This document shows positions 25,843-38,700 of a stretch of DNA of 64,000 nucleotides, piece by piece (the stretch's first letter is position 1; each line of letters opens with the position of its first letter). The notes beneath the pieces are model-generated. The model did no database searches and had not been told where the DNA came from. It worked only from the letters and a program-made list of their open reading frames with translations. The position numbers and the translations under genes were made by a program. Origin of the DNA: Varroa destructor (lineage: Eukaryota; Arthropoda; Arachnida; Mesostigmata; Varroidae). The stretch is taken from positions 24,059,325 through 24,123,324 of the forward strand of contig NW_019211458.1 in NCBI RefSeq assembly GCF_002443255.2, given 5' to 3'.

Positions 25843-27480
25843 GCATGAAGATCTAACAGATTTAAGTCTTCATAGACGTCCCGCTGTCGATTGCTACAAG
25901 TTCCCGCTTTTCAGATTCTTCCTGTTATTTCCGTCTTGTCGTACCTCGAAAGAAACGGACGGGATATACGAACAACGCACATAAGCCGTAAATTCTGTAC
26001 GCAACAATGCTAATGCTTATCGATCCTGGAATCATACGATGTTCTATCGCTGACACCACATATAGGTATACGCTGGTAGGTTTGTTTTTGTGCTCACATA
26101 CCTCGTAATAACAATAACATTATTTCTCGGCTGGATGTCTACTCTCTGTCTAAAAGATGAAAGAAGTTACTTGACACGCAAAGCTGTTGATCCTTGGATG
26201 ATCCCAACCGTAACCATCTTGCGTGTGTATGTGTTTATTTAGTACGACAACCTGTTCCTGGTAGGTTGGGTAGAGGACAACGTTTCGGTCAGCTAGCTGA
26301 CTCATAAAATGCACTTTTACTTTTTTTTTTGTTTGCTTGCTACGGGAGACTTTCCCCGCCACATGTAACAGTGTTAATGTTTAATGCGCTGAAGCTTGTT
26401 TATCTAAGCTTCAAAGCGGAACGAGACAGCTAGCCAAATTGAAGTACATTTCGAGCCGTTTATCTAATATGTTATTTAAGTTTCTACTGCATACAATTTC
26501 TCATGCATCTTTAGGCGTCCACTCGTATCACACTGTTTTTAACTGGGATAAGCCAATGCGCCTGCTAACGCTTGTTTCGGGCAAGTGAAAGGTTAAAAAC
26601 CTAATAAGAACAACACGATGAAAATCGGAATAAGGCCATAGCCAAACTTGAAATGGGCCTTAATGTACCCTCCGTAGTGTTTAATAAAACGACTCGTGGC
26701 AGTTTGTGAAAAACAACATTACGTATATAATACGTAGAGTAGAAGCAGACAAATATACAAACAAATCGGCTGGAAGCTTGACGTAATCGGTGGTGTGCGA
26801 TATGCAAAAGCAGACGCGATCCAGACTAGCTCGATGGAATACTTGAATTTTGTCTTTAGTAAACTCACATCAGATGATCGTGATGAGCAAATATTAGAGC
26901 GGAGATAATGTCTGCATTGTACATAAATAGATAACATTGTGACAAACGCTTCTCGTTTAGCTTTTTACTAAGCAATCTAAATTGTCTGAACTCGACCAGC
27001 GTTGATGTTCCATCGTCGCGGTGTCACTTTGCGCAGCCCTGGCTTCCACAGGTTCCGAATCGCGTAGGATTTAATGAAACTTTCAAATGTCAAAGTTATA
27101 TCGATCCGCACGAGGTTGATTAAAAGCCAAGAAGCTCGTTTGATGGACGGTTCATTGTCATTTACTTCTGCTAGTTGATAGCGTCTGCGTCGTCTACCGC
27201 ACTCCTTAAGATCACAGAAGACGACCATCTGGCGTCCGATTGCGGTTAGCTCGTTTTTTTTGGCATTGGCAAAAAAGACGTCATGTAACGTTGCCAACAT
27301 GTAGTTTTCTCTGACTTTTTCATGACTAAACATTTCGATGCTTCAGATATAGATTCAAAGGTTATCTATCTTATGCTATATACCTCTATTTTATGTGGTT
27401 TAAGTCTTTAGACGGATTCGTAGCTATGTTAGGCCCAGTGGAAAAGTCTAAATCCTATAGCAAAGACATCGAAACGTAAC

Positions 27481-27520
27481 GGAAGCGTTTGCGCAATAAT
27501 CAAGGTGCGAGTTCGAACCA
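27481..27520 (+). repeat. Decayed tRNA-like element, second copy
   Basis: GAAGCGTTTGCGCAATAATC followed by GTTCGAACC (27511-27519) matches the layout of the element at 14535-14601: a shared AAGCGTT core, then a B-box at nearly the same spacing. The sequence is diverged and the stems no longer pair. Probably an old member of the same tRNA-derived family. Confidence 0.3.
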
Positions 27521-27668
27521 TAACGGCGACAATGAAATGGGGCTAATATCGGTTTGACAGGCAGCTTTTAAAGCCCATCGGGGTAGTCTCTTATTTCTGA
27601 TGACAACGCACGTTACGGACGTAAGGCACTGGACCAAAAATATACTCATCTTTTACTTTAGCTACGTT

Positions 27669-27672
<4 letters not shown>

Positions 27673-27719
<47 letters not shown>
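27673..27719. repeat. (TA)n microsatellite, longest intact tract in the window
   Basis: Uninterrupted AT/TA dinucleotides for about 47 nt. Confidence 0.95.
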
Positions 27720-27723
<4 letters not shown>

Positions 27724-29378
27724 GTATATTATATAGCGGTATAACTACTATGTTTTACTTTTAGCATGTTATTTATTTACTGTATTTTTCATTATTGTCA
27801 ATGGGTTAGTTTTATGCCGCTAGCCTTTATTAGCATACATCCTAAGATAGAAATTATCAAAGAGATTTTAGTAGTAATCTCAGATAATTATTATTACGGA
27901 CGCGAAAAATGTTTACTGCTGCTAGTACGTTTATCTAGTCTACCAGTTCATGTAGCTGAAACAACAGCACTTGTTACTCTCCGGCGTCGGAGGTCATGCA
28001 AGGTCGTCCTTGTGACGCGTTGCGTGGGCCTTCGTCTAGTGAAAACACGGTTATCTTCACCGATGTACATGTATATATTGTTTCCATTTTCGTTCTGTTA
28101 GTCATTGTCTCTGCCAATGTCAAGTCTGTGTCATTATATGATGTGCTTGTTGTATCTTCAGATACGTGGTTACCATTATAATTCTCATCCATTCGATGGC
28201 CTATTCTGACAATATCAAATCTTCGTACATGGTGATCTTACTATTCATTGTTAGTGTTTGCTTAGTTATAAATAATCCAGAGAAGCGCGAAGATCCATCG
28301 TAGGGTAAAAGTCATACTTGACTTCCGATTGGCTATCGTTGAGTCGGTCGTATGCTTTGACGTTTCTAATTACCTTTATATATCGTCAAGTTTTGAGGAA
28401 AAGTTAATCGGTTGTGTGTCAGTTAGTGGGGGGTCGATAATCGCTCGAGGGCTTGAGCGAATTAACACCATAAGTTACTTGAATAAAGTAATTAGACATT
28501 ATAGAACAATGTCCATATGCGTTCTCCCTTATAGTCTTCATAATATAAGTGTTTATTTAATATGGTAATATATTCATAGTATGTATTGTTCTATCATATG
28601 TCATGACAAATCTTGCCAGCATCGCACTTATTATTATCATCATGCTTGCCATTGTTGACATCATCGAAGTTGTATTTCGTATTCTGCTGTCGCTATGATT
28701 TATGGCAACGGAATCGTTACTGATAGCAGCCTGCGTTTGTCAACTTAAGCTCTATTGTAGCTTCAACTGTGTAGCATCAGTGTTGTGTGTGTGTGTCAAC
28801 TAACATCAGTGTTCGTGTTACTTAATATATAAACTTGCCAGATCGTTTGGGATTGCTTCAAAAACTGTTGTAGATAAAAATCGCAGGTGCATTTCGGTCG
28901 ATATCGAACTTGCTAAGGGATCCTTTGTTCGGGGACCACTAGGAGCGGTGAGTCCGAGAAGTTTTGCTATATTGCCATGTTTGGGTAGTGCTTTGTGTGT
29001 GTTGTTCTTGTTTACTGCTCGGCTCATTGCGACGTGCGCGAGTCTCGGAGAAGTTGACTAGATTCGTAAAACTAGGGTTTCGAGGGAGGAGAAAGCACGT
29101 CTTTCCATACAAATCTCTGTTTTTGTTATAAAACATAATAACTGAACACATTCTGCATAGCCATGCTGAGCTCGGGCCTATCAGAATCGGTTGATTTCTT
29201 CTCTTATATTATATATCTTCAGCGATAACCTTGTCGCCGTCCAACAGAATGTTCACAGCGGCAAGGTTACGCCTTGATGCGGCCTGCGGAGTGACTAACG
29301 AGTCGTCAGGGCGCTTTTAGAGATTCGACTGCAAAAAAGTTTCTTTGGCAATTTTTTCCTCAAAACGGTTAGAGAAAC

Positions 29379-29410
29379 AAAATATTGAGAAAGGAAAATA
29401 TTGAGAGAGG
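29379..29410. repeat. 16-nt tandem duplication
   Basis: AAAATATTGAGAAAGG (29379-29394) is followed directly by a copy with one difference (29395-29410). Confidence 0.85.
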
Positions 29411-29838
29411 AAATTGCCGCGTTGTCTAAGTCAAGTCTTGTCTTTCGTAGCTCATACGGAGATCACAGGTGGGTAGGTTTAATAGGCTTCTACTGGGTAA
29501 GTTAACAGGGCGTGAAGGGTAGATCGAGGTTGCTTAGTGAAGGAACGAATGAATTTGTTTATGGGCTCTGGCAGATACGTAGAGTAGCAAGCACGATCGT
29601 ACGTACAACATTGACATTATTTTATCTTTTTTTTTTTTTTTTTATTAGTAGTAATTGTCGATTGTAAAGTCAATGTGTCGAACCTCATTCGCGGCCTGCG
29701 TCTACGTGTATATATTAGGCATGCATGGATGTATTTCTATGACGAAATTAATCATTGCTGTAGTGACCGAGAGCGTTTTTCTCTTAAAATTATATTTGAC
29801 AATTATTGATTGGTATATCTAATAGGTTCTATCAGCGC

Positions 29839-29857
29839 TATATATATATATATATAT
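29839..29857. repeat. (TA)n microsatellite
   Basis: Short TA dinucleotide run. Confidence 0.9.
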
Positions 29858-32800
29858 GTATCTGTAGGCTTTTCATGTCTTCCTTTTCTTTAGATTTGCC
29901 ACGTTTCATAGTCATTTTTATTAATATTAGATCGGCATTGTTGTTGTTACTACCATTTGACTTGCCACCATCACTATTTGGTTACATCGTTGGCTGTTTT
30001 CTTTCGATAAGAACAACTGCTTACTAGATCTGGAATACTTTCATTAATTCATTATAATTACTCGAAGGTATTTTGTTTTTTGCACAGAACGTGAAGGATC
30101 TATTCTTTTATATATCGCCGTAATCGATATATGTGATTCGTTCCTCAATATTATTCTTCTTCTTCTTCTTCGTCTTATCTTCCCTTAGTTAAACGCATTA
30201 ATAAAACTATTCTTCACGACAGATATCACTGTTCATCATTTTAGTACAATAATCGTCTTAGTTCAGCATTGTTCCATTTTATTGACGTGAGTCAGTATAT
30301 TTATTATTATTATTATTTGTCCAACAAACGGAGGTTATAATAATGTTAACGTTCTATTGAAAGTCCTGGCCAACCCGATGGCCTCCCAAGGCAGCTTTCT
30401 CTGTTTGGCTCTATCTAGATTTCGGGGGCTCTCCTCGTAAGATGTTCATTTCGGTTGCGGCGCGTTAGGTCTGCTAAAAACCCGCAATATTGCAGAACAC
30501 GATACGCCCACGGGCTGAGCAGTTCTCACGGTACGTCGATCACCATCAGTCATATAATCATGTTTAGCACCTCACAAGTTTATTATCACCGTTCAAACTG
30601 AGCATCTGATTTTAGCAGGTTTTTCCGCTACGTTCCCAGCTCATTAGGGTTTATGCCTGCCGCTCACGGTTCGCTCAATTACTACAAATCATAATGGTGA
30701 CCAATAACTGACAAGCATACTCGCGGCCGGCTGCCGTCGTTCTATTGCAATCAGGTTTCTCAGACAATAGTCCACGCATTGTTCAGTACATCATTCGTCA
30801 GACAGACTAACGCCGACTCATCGCAAGTTCATGTCACCAATGGCACTAAATATGACCCTTGTTGGCCTTATTATTTGATGCTGTTGTGTGTTCTCTCATG
30901 AAGCGTCCCACAAACGTCTACTCCCTGTAGTATTATACAGCCATTATAAATTATGTTACGAATACAAAGATATTCTCTTTACAACTAGAAAAAAATGCGT
31001 ATCAGATCTCTCAAAGTATATTCACGGTACGATTGGTCCTGTAGTAATCGGTCCTCGTTGTCACGTCACACTTTCTCATGTCGTCGTGTATAACACTGTA
31101 TGTCCAACGTAGCACGTAACGACGACGCTCGTCATCCCGCAACGAGAAAACTAGCAAAAACAAGCTAGACAGCCAGAGTTCTCATGGACTAGCGATGGAT
31201 TCCTATTGAGTATTGTAAGAACAAAGGTAAAACAAGTAGAGAGCATACAGCGTTGAAATGAGACAGACAGACATACATACTTCGCTTTAGACAAAAAAAA
31301 AAAACACCAACGAAGGAGAGTAGCGAATCAATGAAAAAACGTTTTGGGACGCCGAAGAGCGTTATCGACAATGTTCTCGTGAGACCCTCAACCCGAAATG
31401 TTTGCTGTTATATCGTCATAGGCAAAATGAATATCAAAGGTTTGCTTCAACGTGCCAGCCGTAACCGCTTCATTATTGTAGGTCGGAGATTATCGCGCAC
31501 TTTCATCTTCCTTATATCAATAGTCATCATTGTGCCTACTTAAGAAGATCTTCACCAAGTCCGTAAGCCTTTATCTTATATTGAAGATCGTTCGTGACAA
31601 GCACCATCTTTCATCTCAAACAATCACATCTAAGACGGACAACTGAATTAGAGAATCGTTACGATTTAGTACACTTATTTGCCCCTTTCTTTTCCTTCTC
31701 CCGCTGAATCCGGCCTACCTCTACGAACCTCATTCTCTTTGTCAAGTTCTAGATCGAGAAAAAGCGAGGTTTAAACTTTTGACTGTGTGAAAACTCAGTA
31801 TTATCGAATGTTAGTTCGTTATAAATCAGCACTTTAACAGCTGCCAATTATTTGTATCTGTGTGTCGTCTTCACGATACACTTCCGGATCAGCCGAACGT
31901 AATCGGCCATGCAGCCTGCGCTTGGACTCTGAAGATAGAGCTTGTTGCACTTGAGGATGGAAGAGTCGCAAGTTGCCGGACGCGTCGCGTGGTCGTCGAA
32001 GGGAGAACAAAAGGACGTGGAGATCGGTTGCGCTGATGAATGGGTTTCTGTCAGGGCACAGATCTGAAGCAGTATTGTACTAATCTATATAGGGTATATG
32101 TTTTTGTATAGTAAAAGCCAGAATAATTATTATCACCCGATCTAAAAATGTGATTATTGAACTTAATAATTAGCGTTCGTTTTTCCGTTCAGGGAGGACG
32201 ATAACAATTAAATCCGTTGCTAAAGAATCCGTAATTATCAGTGCAAGAGATGCTAAGCTAACAGAGAGACGCCATATTTAATATAGCAGAGTTTGTCGAG
32301 CGAGAAGCTGAAAGTGGGAAAGACACACAAACACAGAAGAAGGTAAGTTCAGTAATATTAGTAGTAGTTAGGACTGGTAAGGACTATTAATAAAACTTAA
32401 TTTAATTGCATATTTGCTATTGATATAATGTTTTATTAATAATATGTATCTCATACATAATATGTACACAATGCAATATCAATTACAGGGGGCAAGAGCA
32501 AAAGGGATCTTACCGAAATATCAAAGATCAATCTCTACACAAAGTATATCGCAAGTTTCACTTTAGTCTGTTGCACTGATCAACCATTTCTCCTATATTT
32601 GTGTTTATTTCTGTGGATACAATTTATACTGCGTTCTATTACAAAGGAACCGCTTATATAAGATTTGCAAGTTGATGTAAAGGTTGTAAGTGCGCAAGCA
32701 TTTGATATTCCATGTCTACTATGAGAAAGTGTTCTTGTATTATCTAAAAGCACATGGTTTTAGAGACCAAAGCAGGGCCACCGGCTCGATACATACTAAG

Positions 32801-33184
32801 GACACGTACGTATTGCACAACTGGCACAGGGGAAAAAGGTTATCTATGGAATGAAAAACGAAACTGCATTGTTTTTAACATTACAGACCATACTTACATC
32901 GCATTATAATTATTTGTCGCAGTAGATTGGTTTGCCTGTTTTGGTTACTGCTTGTACCGAAGCATCTACATAACTCAATCATGAGAGTAGAAGTCTACTC
33001 AGAAGTTCACTGCTGGCGCGTCATTGCCTATATCGTCAATATTCCCGCTGATCCGTTCTCGTTCCTCTGCAGGCTATTATCGTTATCGTCGTCATAGCGG
33101 TAAGTCATAAGTAGGATGGCATACGCTGCCTTCGTTGACGTTGAAGTTACACCACTTCGCTTGGTAGTAACCACATGAACTTAT

Positions 33185-33190
33185 TTTATT
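33185..33190 (-). terminator. Polyadenylation signal of endophilin-A
   Basis: AATAAA on the minus strand, about 190 nt past the stop codon at 33377-33379. It is the first canonical hexamer downstream of the stop in gene sense. It predicts a short 3' UTR ending around 33165-33175. Confidence 0.6.
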
Positions 33191-33376
33191 GAACGATACT
33201 AGTCGCTGCAAACTCATACATGAACCCTTTTTTCCTGATACAAATCATTAGGTTAAGCATTATTCCATATGCACGTCCTAGCCTCTTCCAAATCTTCCTA
33301 TTTTGCCTGGTTACGCAGAAATGTGGTACACCATACAGAAATGAGCCTCTAAATACGAGCGTTATAGGCGCTAGCC

Positions 33377-33496
33377 TTATGTCAGAGGAACGAGCACGTC
33401 AACGTAGTTGACCGGGAATAGGCCAGATTTACCGTTTATCGAGCCCTCAAACCAGTTTGCATCAATCTGACGAATTAGATCGATCTTGTCACCCTC
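33377..33496 (-). CDS. EndoA: Endophilin-A exon 8 (second half of SH3, stop)
   Basis: 120 nt including the stop: 39 residues beginning [18 protein letters not shown] and ending [15 protein letters not shown], then TAA at 33379-33377. The conserved Trp of NWFEG and the Pro and Tyr of FPVNY form the proline-peptide groove that binds dynamin and synaptojanin (family knowledge). Acceptor CGTTCTAG/GAGGGT. Confidence 0.95.
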   Translation of the reverse strand, partial: EGDKIDLIRQIDANWFEGSINGKSGLFPVNYVDVLVPLT

Positions 33497-35731
33497 CTAG
33501 AACGAAGAAAGTTTACAAAAACATCAATTCATAGTAAGTAAGTAACAAATTCAATAGAAAGCCAAACGATATAAGAATTCAATGTTTTTAGGTAAAATAG
33601 CTCAAGGAATATACGTGTCACTTTTCTCAATTGGTTAGAGGGGACTGTGTGCTTATTGAACCTCTACCTTAAACTCTAGTTCTCCTGGGTTCTCTGCACT
33701 GAAATCGTATAACGCTTGGCAACACGGCCGTTTCTGGGCAGGCGGAGAGGGCGCCGCGGGTGAACGCATTGGTGACGGAATCGGTGATGCTACAACCAGC
33801 GAAGGGCAAGATGAATCCAGTTGCGGACGCACGAGACCCCGTGTGTGCCGTTGAGGAATTCGTGTATCAACAAATAAGAACAATAAATACCTGTTAGACC
33901 ACTGGACGGCTGAACGCTAGTCAGAGGTGACCGGTGAATGTGGTTAAAAAGAATAAGACTGTGAAAGAACACGTTTTGGGGTGGTTATAATCATTTTGAC
34001 GAAGCTAGTGTAGCTATCCCTCTGTATGGTGACTCCTTGTTGGAGACGAATTCAGACTATGCCAGAAAGTACAAACGAAAAAAAAACTGTGAACAGGATT
34101 TTTTATTTACGTAAACTTCGCTCCAGAAACAATTTCGCACACGAAGTAGATAAATATAGTTTATAAGAAGTGTCGAATCGGTGATTTCCTTGCGTTAAGC
34201 GACTTGTCGAGCATGCTTGGCACCGCTTACTTACCACAAAGATCTAAACCAAAGCCTGCCACGTTCTTTTTACCTTTTTATAAATACAGATGTTTTACCC
34301 AAAGAAAAGTGGATGAATAGGCTAGCACCGTCGATCCATGGGTGTATACTAAGAATATTTATTATGGCATCTACTGTGTATCTAGAACAAAACGCTGAGT
34401 GAATACGCTTCCAGCTACTGACGATTTGCTAACTTATTAAGTTCCTTAGTGCACGCCGCCGGTATTCTAATTATCTGCCCCTGCTACTATTAGATTTTAA
34501 CGTCATTTGATTGCTTAGACCTACGATACCGTCAGGACAATAAAGAGGCCTTCCACAAGCTATATCATTCATGGTGGGAAGCATTTGTGTTTAACACGGG
34601 CGATTAATAAGCTCAACAGGTGGTTAGTCTTCGGGTTCAGCATAAACGCAACACTACTACGAAGAAATAACACTTTGGTAGGTAAAACACCGACACGTTC
34701 ATCTGGTTTTCTCTCTGTGTGTACTCTGCGCGGTCTATCTGCCATGAAAGCGAAGCGCACCACAGTTTCCGCACGTAAAGTGGGGTTGCTGCGTGTTCGT
34801 GTATAGATGTCGTTAAGTGCGGAGCGAATATATTTCCTATGAAAGAGGTGTGAAGAAGAATCTTTTCTAACCAACTAATGAGGGAAACACTATGTTACGT
34901 TTAACTAGCTTCTAATATCTATTGTACAAAACAAGCCTTTAGTAAATAGAAAAGCAGTTCTAATGGCCCTACGGGGTGCGTCCGTTCGTGTTGTACGTCG
35001 TCGAAGCCATCTGGCCCATTTTTTTTTAAATCTTATTCATGTCAAGGAGTAGTTTGGCTAGTTGCGTGCATAGGCTAGGATATAACATTATCAGTAAGTA
35101 AAAACATTAAAATTAGAACAGAAGTAAGTGTGGGAGAGGAAGCATATGTGGAAAAACAGGTGCAACAAAGGCCCTTTCTTTGATGCATTGAAGGACCTGT
35201 GCACATAGTGTTATGAAGCAGAAATTGAAAAAAAACAACTAGAAGATTATACAAGGCTAATAGTAGCATTTACACGCATACATACGAAGCTTGCAGGCCA
35301 TGTCTTTATGACGATTGAACACTTGGAACATACAACGAAAGAACCATTGGCCACCTTCAACTAAAACCAGCTACAAAACAGGCTTAAACCAAGCTTGTGT
35401 CGTGAAGAACACGAAATATTGCCATTGTAAAACTAATCCATCATCATGGCCGTCAACAAGCATACAAGCGATCGGGCAGTGCGAGGGGGAACGGCTGGTC
35501 GCTTGACTGTGAACTTTCATACGCTTCGTTGGATAACTGAAAACGTGTCAGAAGCATGCTCATTTGCTTTTTTACCAGGCACACACGCGTGGGCGTATTA
35601 CGTTCTCTCTGCACGATCATCCGACTATAGTCATCCCCAGACATCGATTTAAGTAGATAACTGTTATAATAGCAATAACGATCTGTGCTGGTTGTTTTTG
35701 ATTCTTACGCGACACGGAGACATTATATATG

Positions 35732-35787
<56 letters not shown>

Positions 35788-38700
35788 TATATATTCAACA
35801 TTTTTATGTATCGCAAGCGTGGTAGGGGTAAATGTGCCAGGTTGCCATGATGTCGTTTGTTCTATTTTCATTTGCCTTTATCGGCTCGAGATGAAGCAAG
35901 CTGAACTGGTGAGCTTGAGCGATGACTACTTACTAAGACAATGATAAACGTTACGCTCTGGCATACATGGGTACACTTCGGCCAGTCAGATAGACAGGCG
36001 CGTTTTTCCCTTGTAAACCAGCAGCTACAGCGATCACAACACTAACAAAACACAACAGTTCCATTTGTCGTGAAGTCGCATTGAAGCTTCCATTTACTGC
36101 TGACTGGACCTCCCCTCCATATTCCTCGTCAGCAGGATGCCTCGTTCGGCAAAGAGCGGAACTGTATATTTATTTTAGCAAAATACTTATCCATACAGTC
36201 GCTTTTTGTCTATTTGCATATTGCTTTGTTTATTTTTTGTCGTTTGCACTCGTACCATTTGGGGACCTGGCGTTTTTCTGTTGATTGAAGTTGCCCAGGT
36301 ACATGTTGCCTCCTGCCTGCTGACCAGGAACCGTGCAGCCCGGAGAGGGCAGGGGCGACCGGCCTATGGGAGTCGTTGAAGAAGCAGCAGCAGCAGCAGG
36401 ATTCGTCGTAAAGATCCGGAATGGATAGCAGAACCGGACCGAGTACACGCAGTTGATATGATGCGGCATGATGCATGACGCGGTTCGATTCCACAGAAGG
36501 TGGGCAGCAGGAACAAGGTTCCGGATACAGAGATGCAAAGGTGTGCCGATCAGATATAGATGTGCACATTGACACAGAGGCGATGTGAAAAGTGTGGTAA
36601 ATGCAGAGCGACGGCCGAGGCACCGCAACGAGAAATGAGTGGTCCGGATAAAGCAGTAATGACAACAGCCGGATTTGTAGACAAAAGAAAGCGACAAAGA
36701 AGTAAAAGAGCCAATTGTTTTAAGGTTAGTCTTTGTTAGAATAGGACATTTCCCAACAGCAACGGCAATAAAAATCGAGAATGCCTGCTTTCAGTAAACA
36801 GTCGGTAATATTCAAGTCTAGAACGTGGGCTGTTTAGATGTCACCTTGTGCATGTAACTGCGGAGAGTGGGACTTTACATGGGAATTGTTGCAGAAAAAA
36901 CCCAGCGTCACGCGTTAGATAACGATCTTCAGGTAGGTGGTACACTTCTCTTTTGCACGCTGTGTAAATATGGTTTTGTTAGTACGGAATATAGTCCGAA
37001 GTGCAGTAGAGAGGTTTGATGGAAGGACAGTGGAAACAGTTTGACCCAGACATACATTTTTAGCTTTGAAGCAGACAACGCACACGTTCGATAAACGTCT
37101 TTATCTTCGCGTAAGCTTTTATCTATCAGAACAACACAAATTATGCGAGGAAAGCTTATAGAAGAAGGGTATGCTTTCTTTCCAATATGAGGTAGAAAAA
37201 CGTATACGTTTGGTACCAGCAAACCCGTTATATCTTGTAGATGTCATTGCCGTTCCTTAGTCTTTTCTCAGGACATACCACGTTGCTATAGCAAGTAGAA
37301 AGGTAAAAAGTAAAGATGTCCTTAGATCGACACTCACCCACTAGAGAGCTGTATAGTAATGTTCTATAGAGGACGTCGAAATTAGTGACCATGTAGCCAG
37401 TTGTCGTAACAAGCGCATCGACTTGACATTATCTTCAAGTACAAGTTAACAATTAAATCGGCGCGAATCAACATATGGCAGCAATACGTAACATACTAAA
37501 GTGCATTAGTAAGTGAATAGCTAACTCTAGGAAGAAAACAGACATATAATTATTTCATGCCAATCAGTCCGCCTCAGGTGGCTTCAGTCTAAAACAGAAC
37601 TCGGACCCCCCCCCCCCCCCCCACCGAGAAGAAAACCCTGTCTAGCGTTCAGAGAAAGTTTGCTATATCATGTCTAAAGAAAAAAAGTCGTTCTTTAAGA
37701 CTGATTGTCGAATGTGGCCTGTCATAGAAATTCAGAGACGTTCGTAGAAACCAACGAGAATGGCGTATTGTACGTGCCAGGTAAGCGAGTGTAAAAAGAC
37801 AGTCACAGGAGGCAATGAGGATATGATTCGCACTAGACAAGCAATCTACACAGCTCACGGCTAATGGCGTTCTACAGTTCTACGACTAAAATGAGGTGCG
37901 GCAATTAGGGCTGAGGCACAGAAGTGGAAGCTGGGGCAAGACAAGGACGTGCCAGCAAGGTACGGACACTAATCAATTAACATTGTAGTGTCGAATGTAT
38001 GAAGTTCTTCTTTAGGGGGGGGGGGGGGGTAGCGCACCCGTGCCGATACCAATTAACATTATTCATGTACTAATGACAGAGCGAATCAATGATTATCGGC
38101 TACCTACAGTTGGCCAGCCTGCTAGCGAATTTCCACAATGCAGATCAATACTACTACTACTACTACTACTACTACACTGCTCTACAGAACTGTTTCCCTT
38201 TACTGAAACTGTATCTGTTCCCGCTAAACCATCTGAAGTATAAGAGATAATGCGGTAGTGACAAACGCGAGCTTTTTCTTACCTATTCGTTTCGCTACGA
38301 AGGCTCAAAATGAAAAGCTGCGCACATTCACTTCATCACTATAGGAATAGCTATGGTGGTGATGCCTGTAATTGTTTAGCCATAGGCATAGCGTAGTGGC
38401 ATTCGTAATGATAGTCGTACTTGCGTTCTATATTTTTACGTTAAACAACTTCTCTAGTCCAGACTGACTTTAACTACTGGCGCTGCTACACGCTATATCA
38501 ATTACAAACGCTAACTTATTTGCAGTTTCCTTACAGCTCTCGGCCGCGGCAAATGTAGCGTTATGGTAGGATGATAGACTGCGCCCCCCTAGAAGTATCA
38601 TCACAGTACGTAACGAAATCCAAACAAAAAAAGAGAAAGATAAAGTGGGGTTGGGGTTATTCAGGGTTTCGCACGGAATTAACAGTAGAACCAGACTAAG

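Larger units (their letters stand above)
14640..27480. other. Intergenic stretch, no supported gene
   Basis: About 12.8 kb without a gene I can support. Short to medium ORFs occur on both strands (for example 16194-16547 minus, 18428-18799 minus, 26977-27333 minus), none with a recognised domain. The stretch contains TA, GT, ATT and poly-T simple repeats, which are listed separately. Confidence 0.45.
27521..33184. other. Intergenic stretch between unsupported ORFs and the endophilin 3' end
   Basis: Holds a 47-nt TA tract, TTC- and ATT-type simple repeats near 30150-30172 and 30300-30318, and a 16-nt tandem duplication at 29379-29410. A minus-strand 72-codon ORF (27974-28192) is discussed in the findings. 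No gene can be supported. Confidence 0.45.
33790..36255 (-). other. Endophilin-A intron 6
   Basis: About 2.5 kb between the linker exon and exon 7. Contains an interrupted (TA)n array at 35724-35794 and unsupported short ORFs. Its 3' end carries a candidate distant branch point at 33893-33897. Confidence 0.65.

Noticed and set aside
26977..27333. 118-codon minus-strand ORF beginning with a true ATG
   Set aside because: Length is within what chance gives in 64 kb, there is no signal peptide or domain, and no nearby polyadenylation or promoter signal was convincing.
33891..33960. Possible extra linker exon reading [13 protein letters not shown], ending CTAACAG/GTATTT
   Set aside because: All available acceptors upstream are in phase 0 or 2, incompatible with the phase-1 donor of exon 5 or 6, and the phase-1 reading hits a stop. 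The CTAAC is better explained as the branch point of exon 7.
35617..35871. ORFs with Tyr-Ile repeats
   Set aside because: Translations of the (TA)n array, not genes.
36480..36491. GGTTCGATTCC, a perfect tRNA B-box
   Set aside because: No A-box at the right distance and no acceptor or T stem pairing; it lies inside the AG exclusion zone of endophilin intron 5.
36210..36697. Two overlapping minus-strand ORFs of about 150 codons that look like genes
   Set aside because: They exist because the 365-nt stretch has no AG on that strand, so TAG cannot occur. Only the last 108 nt (36363-36256) have splice-site and phase support as an endophilin exon.
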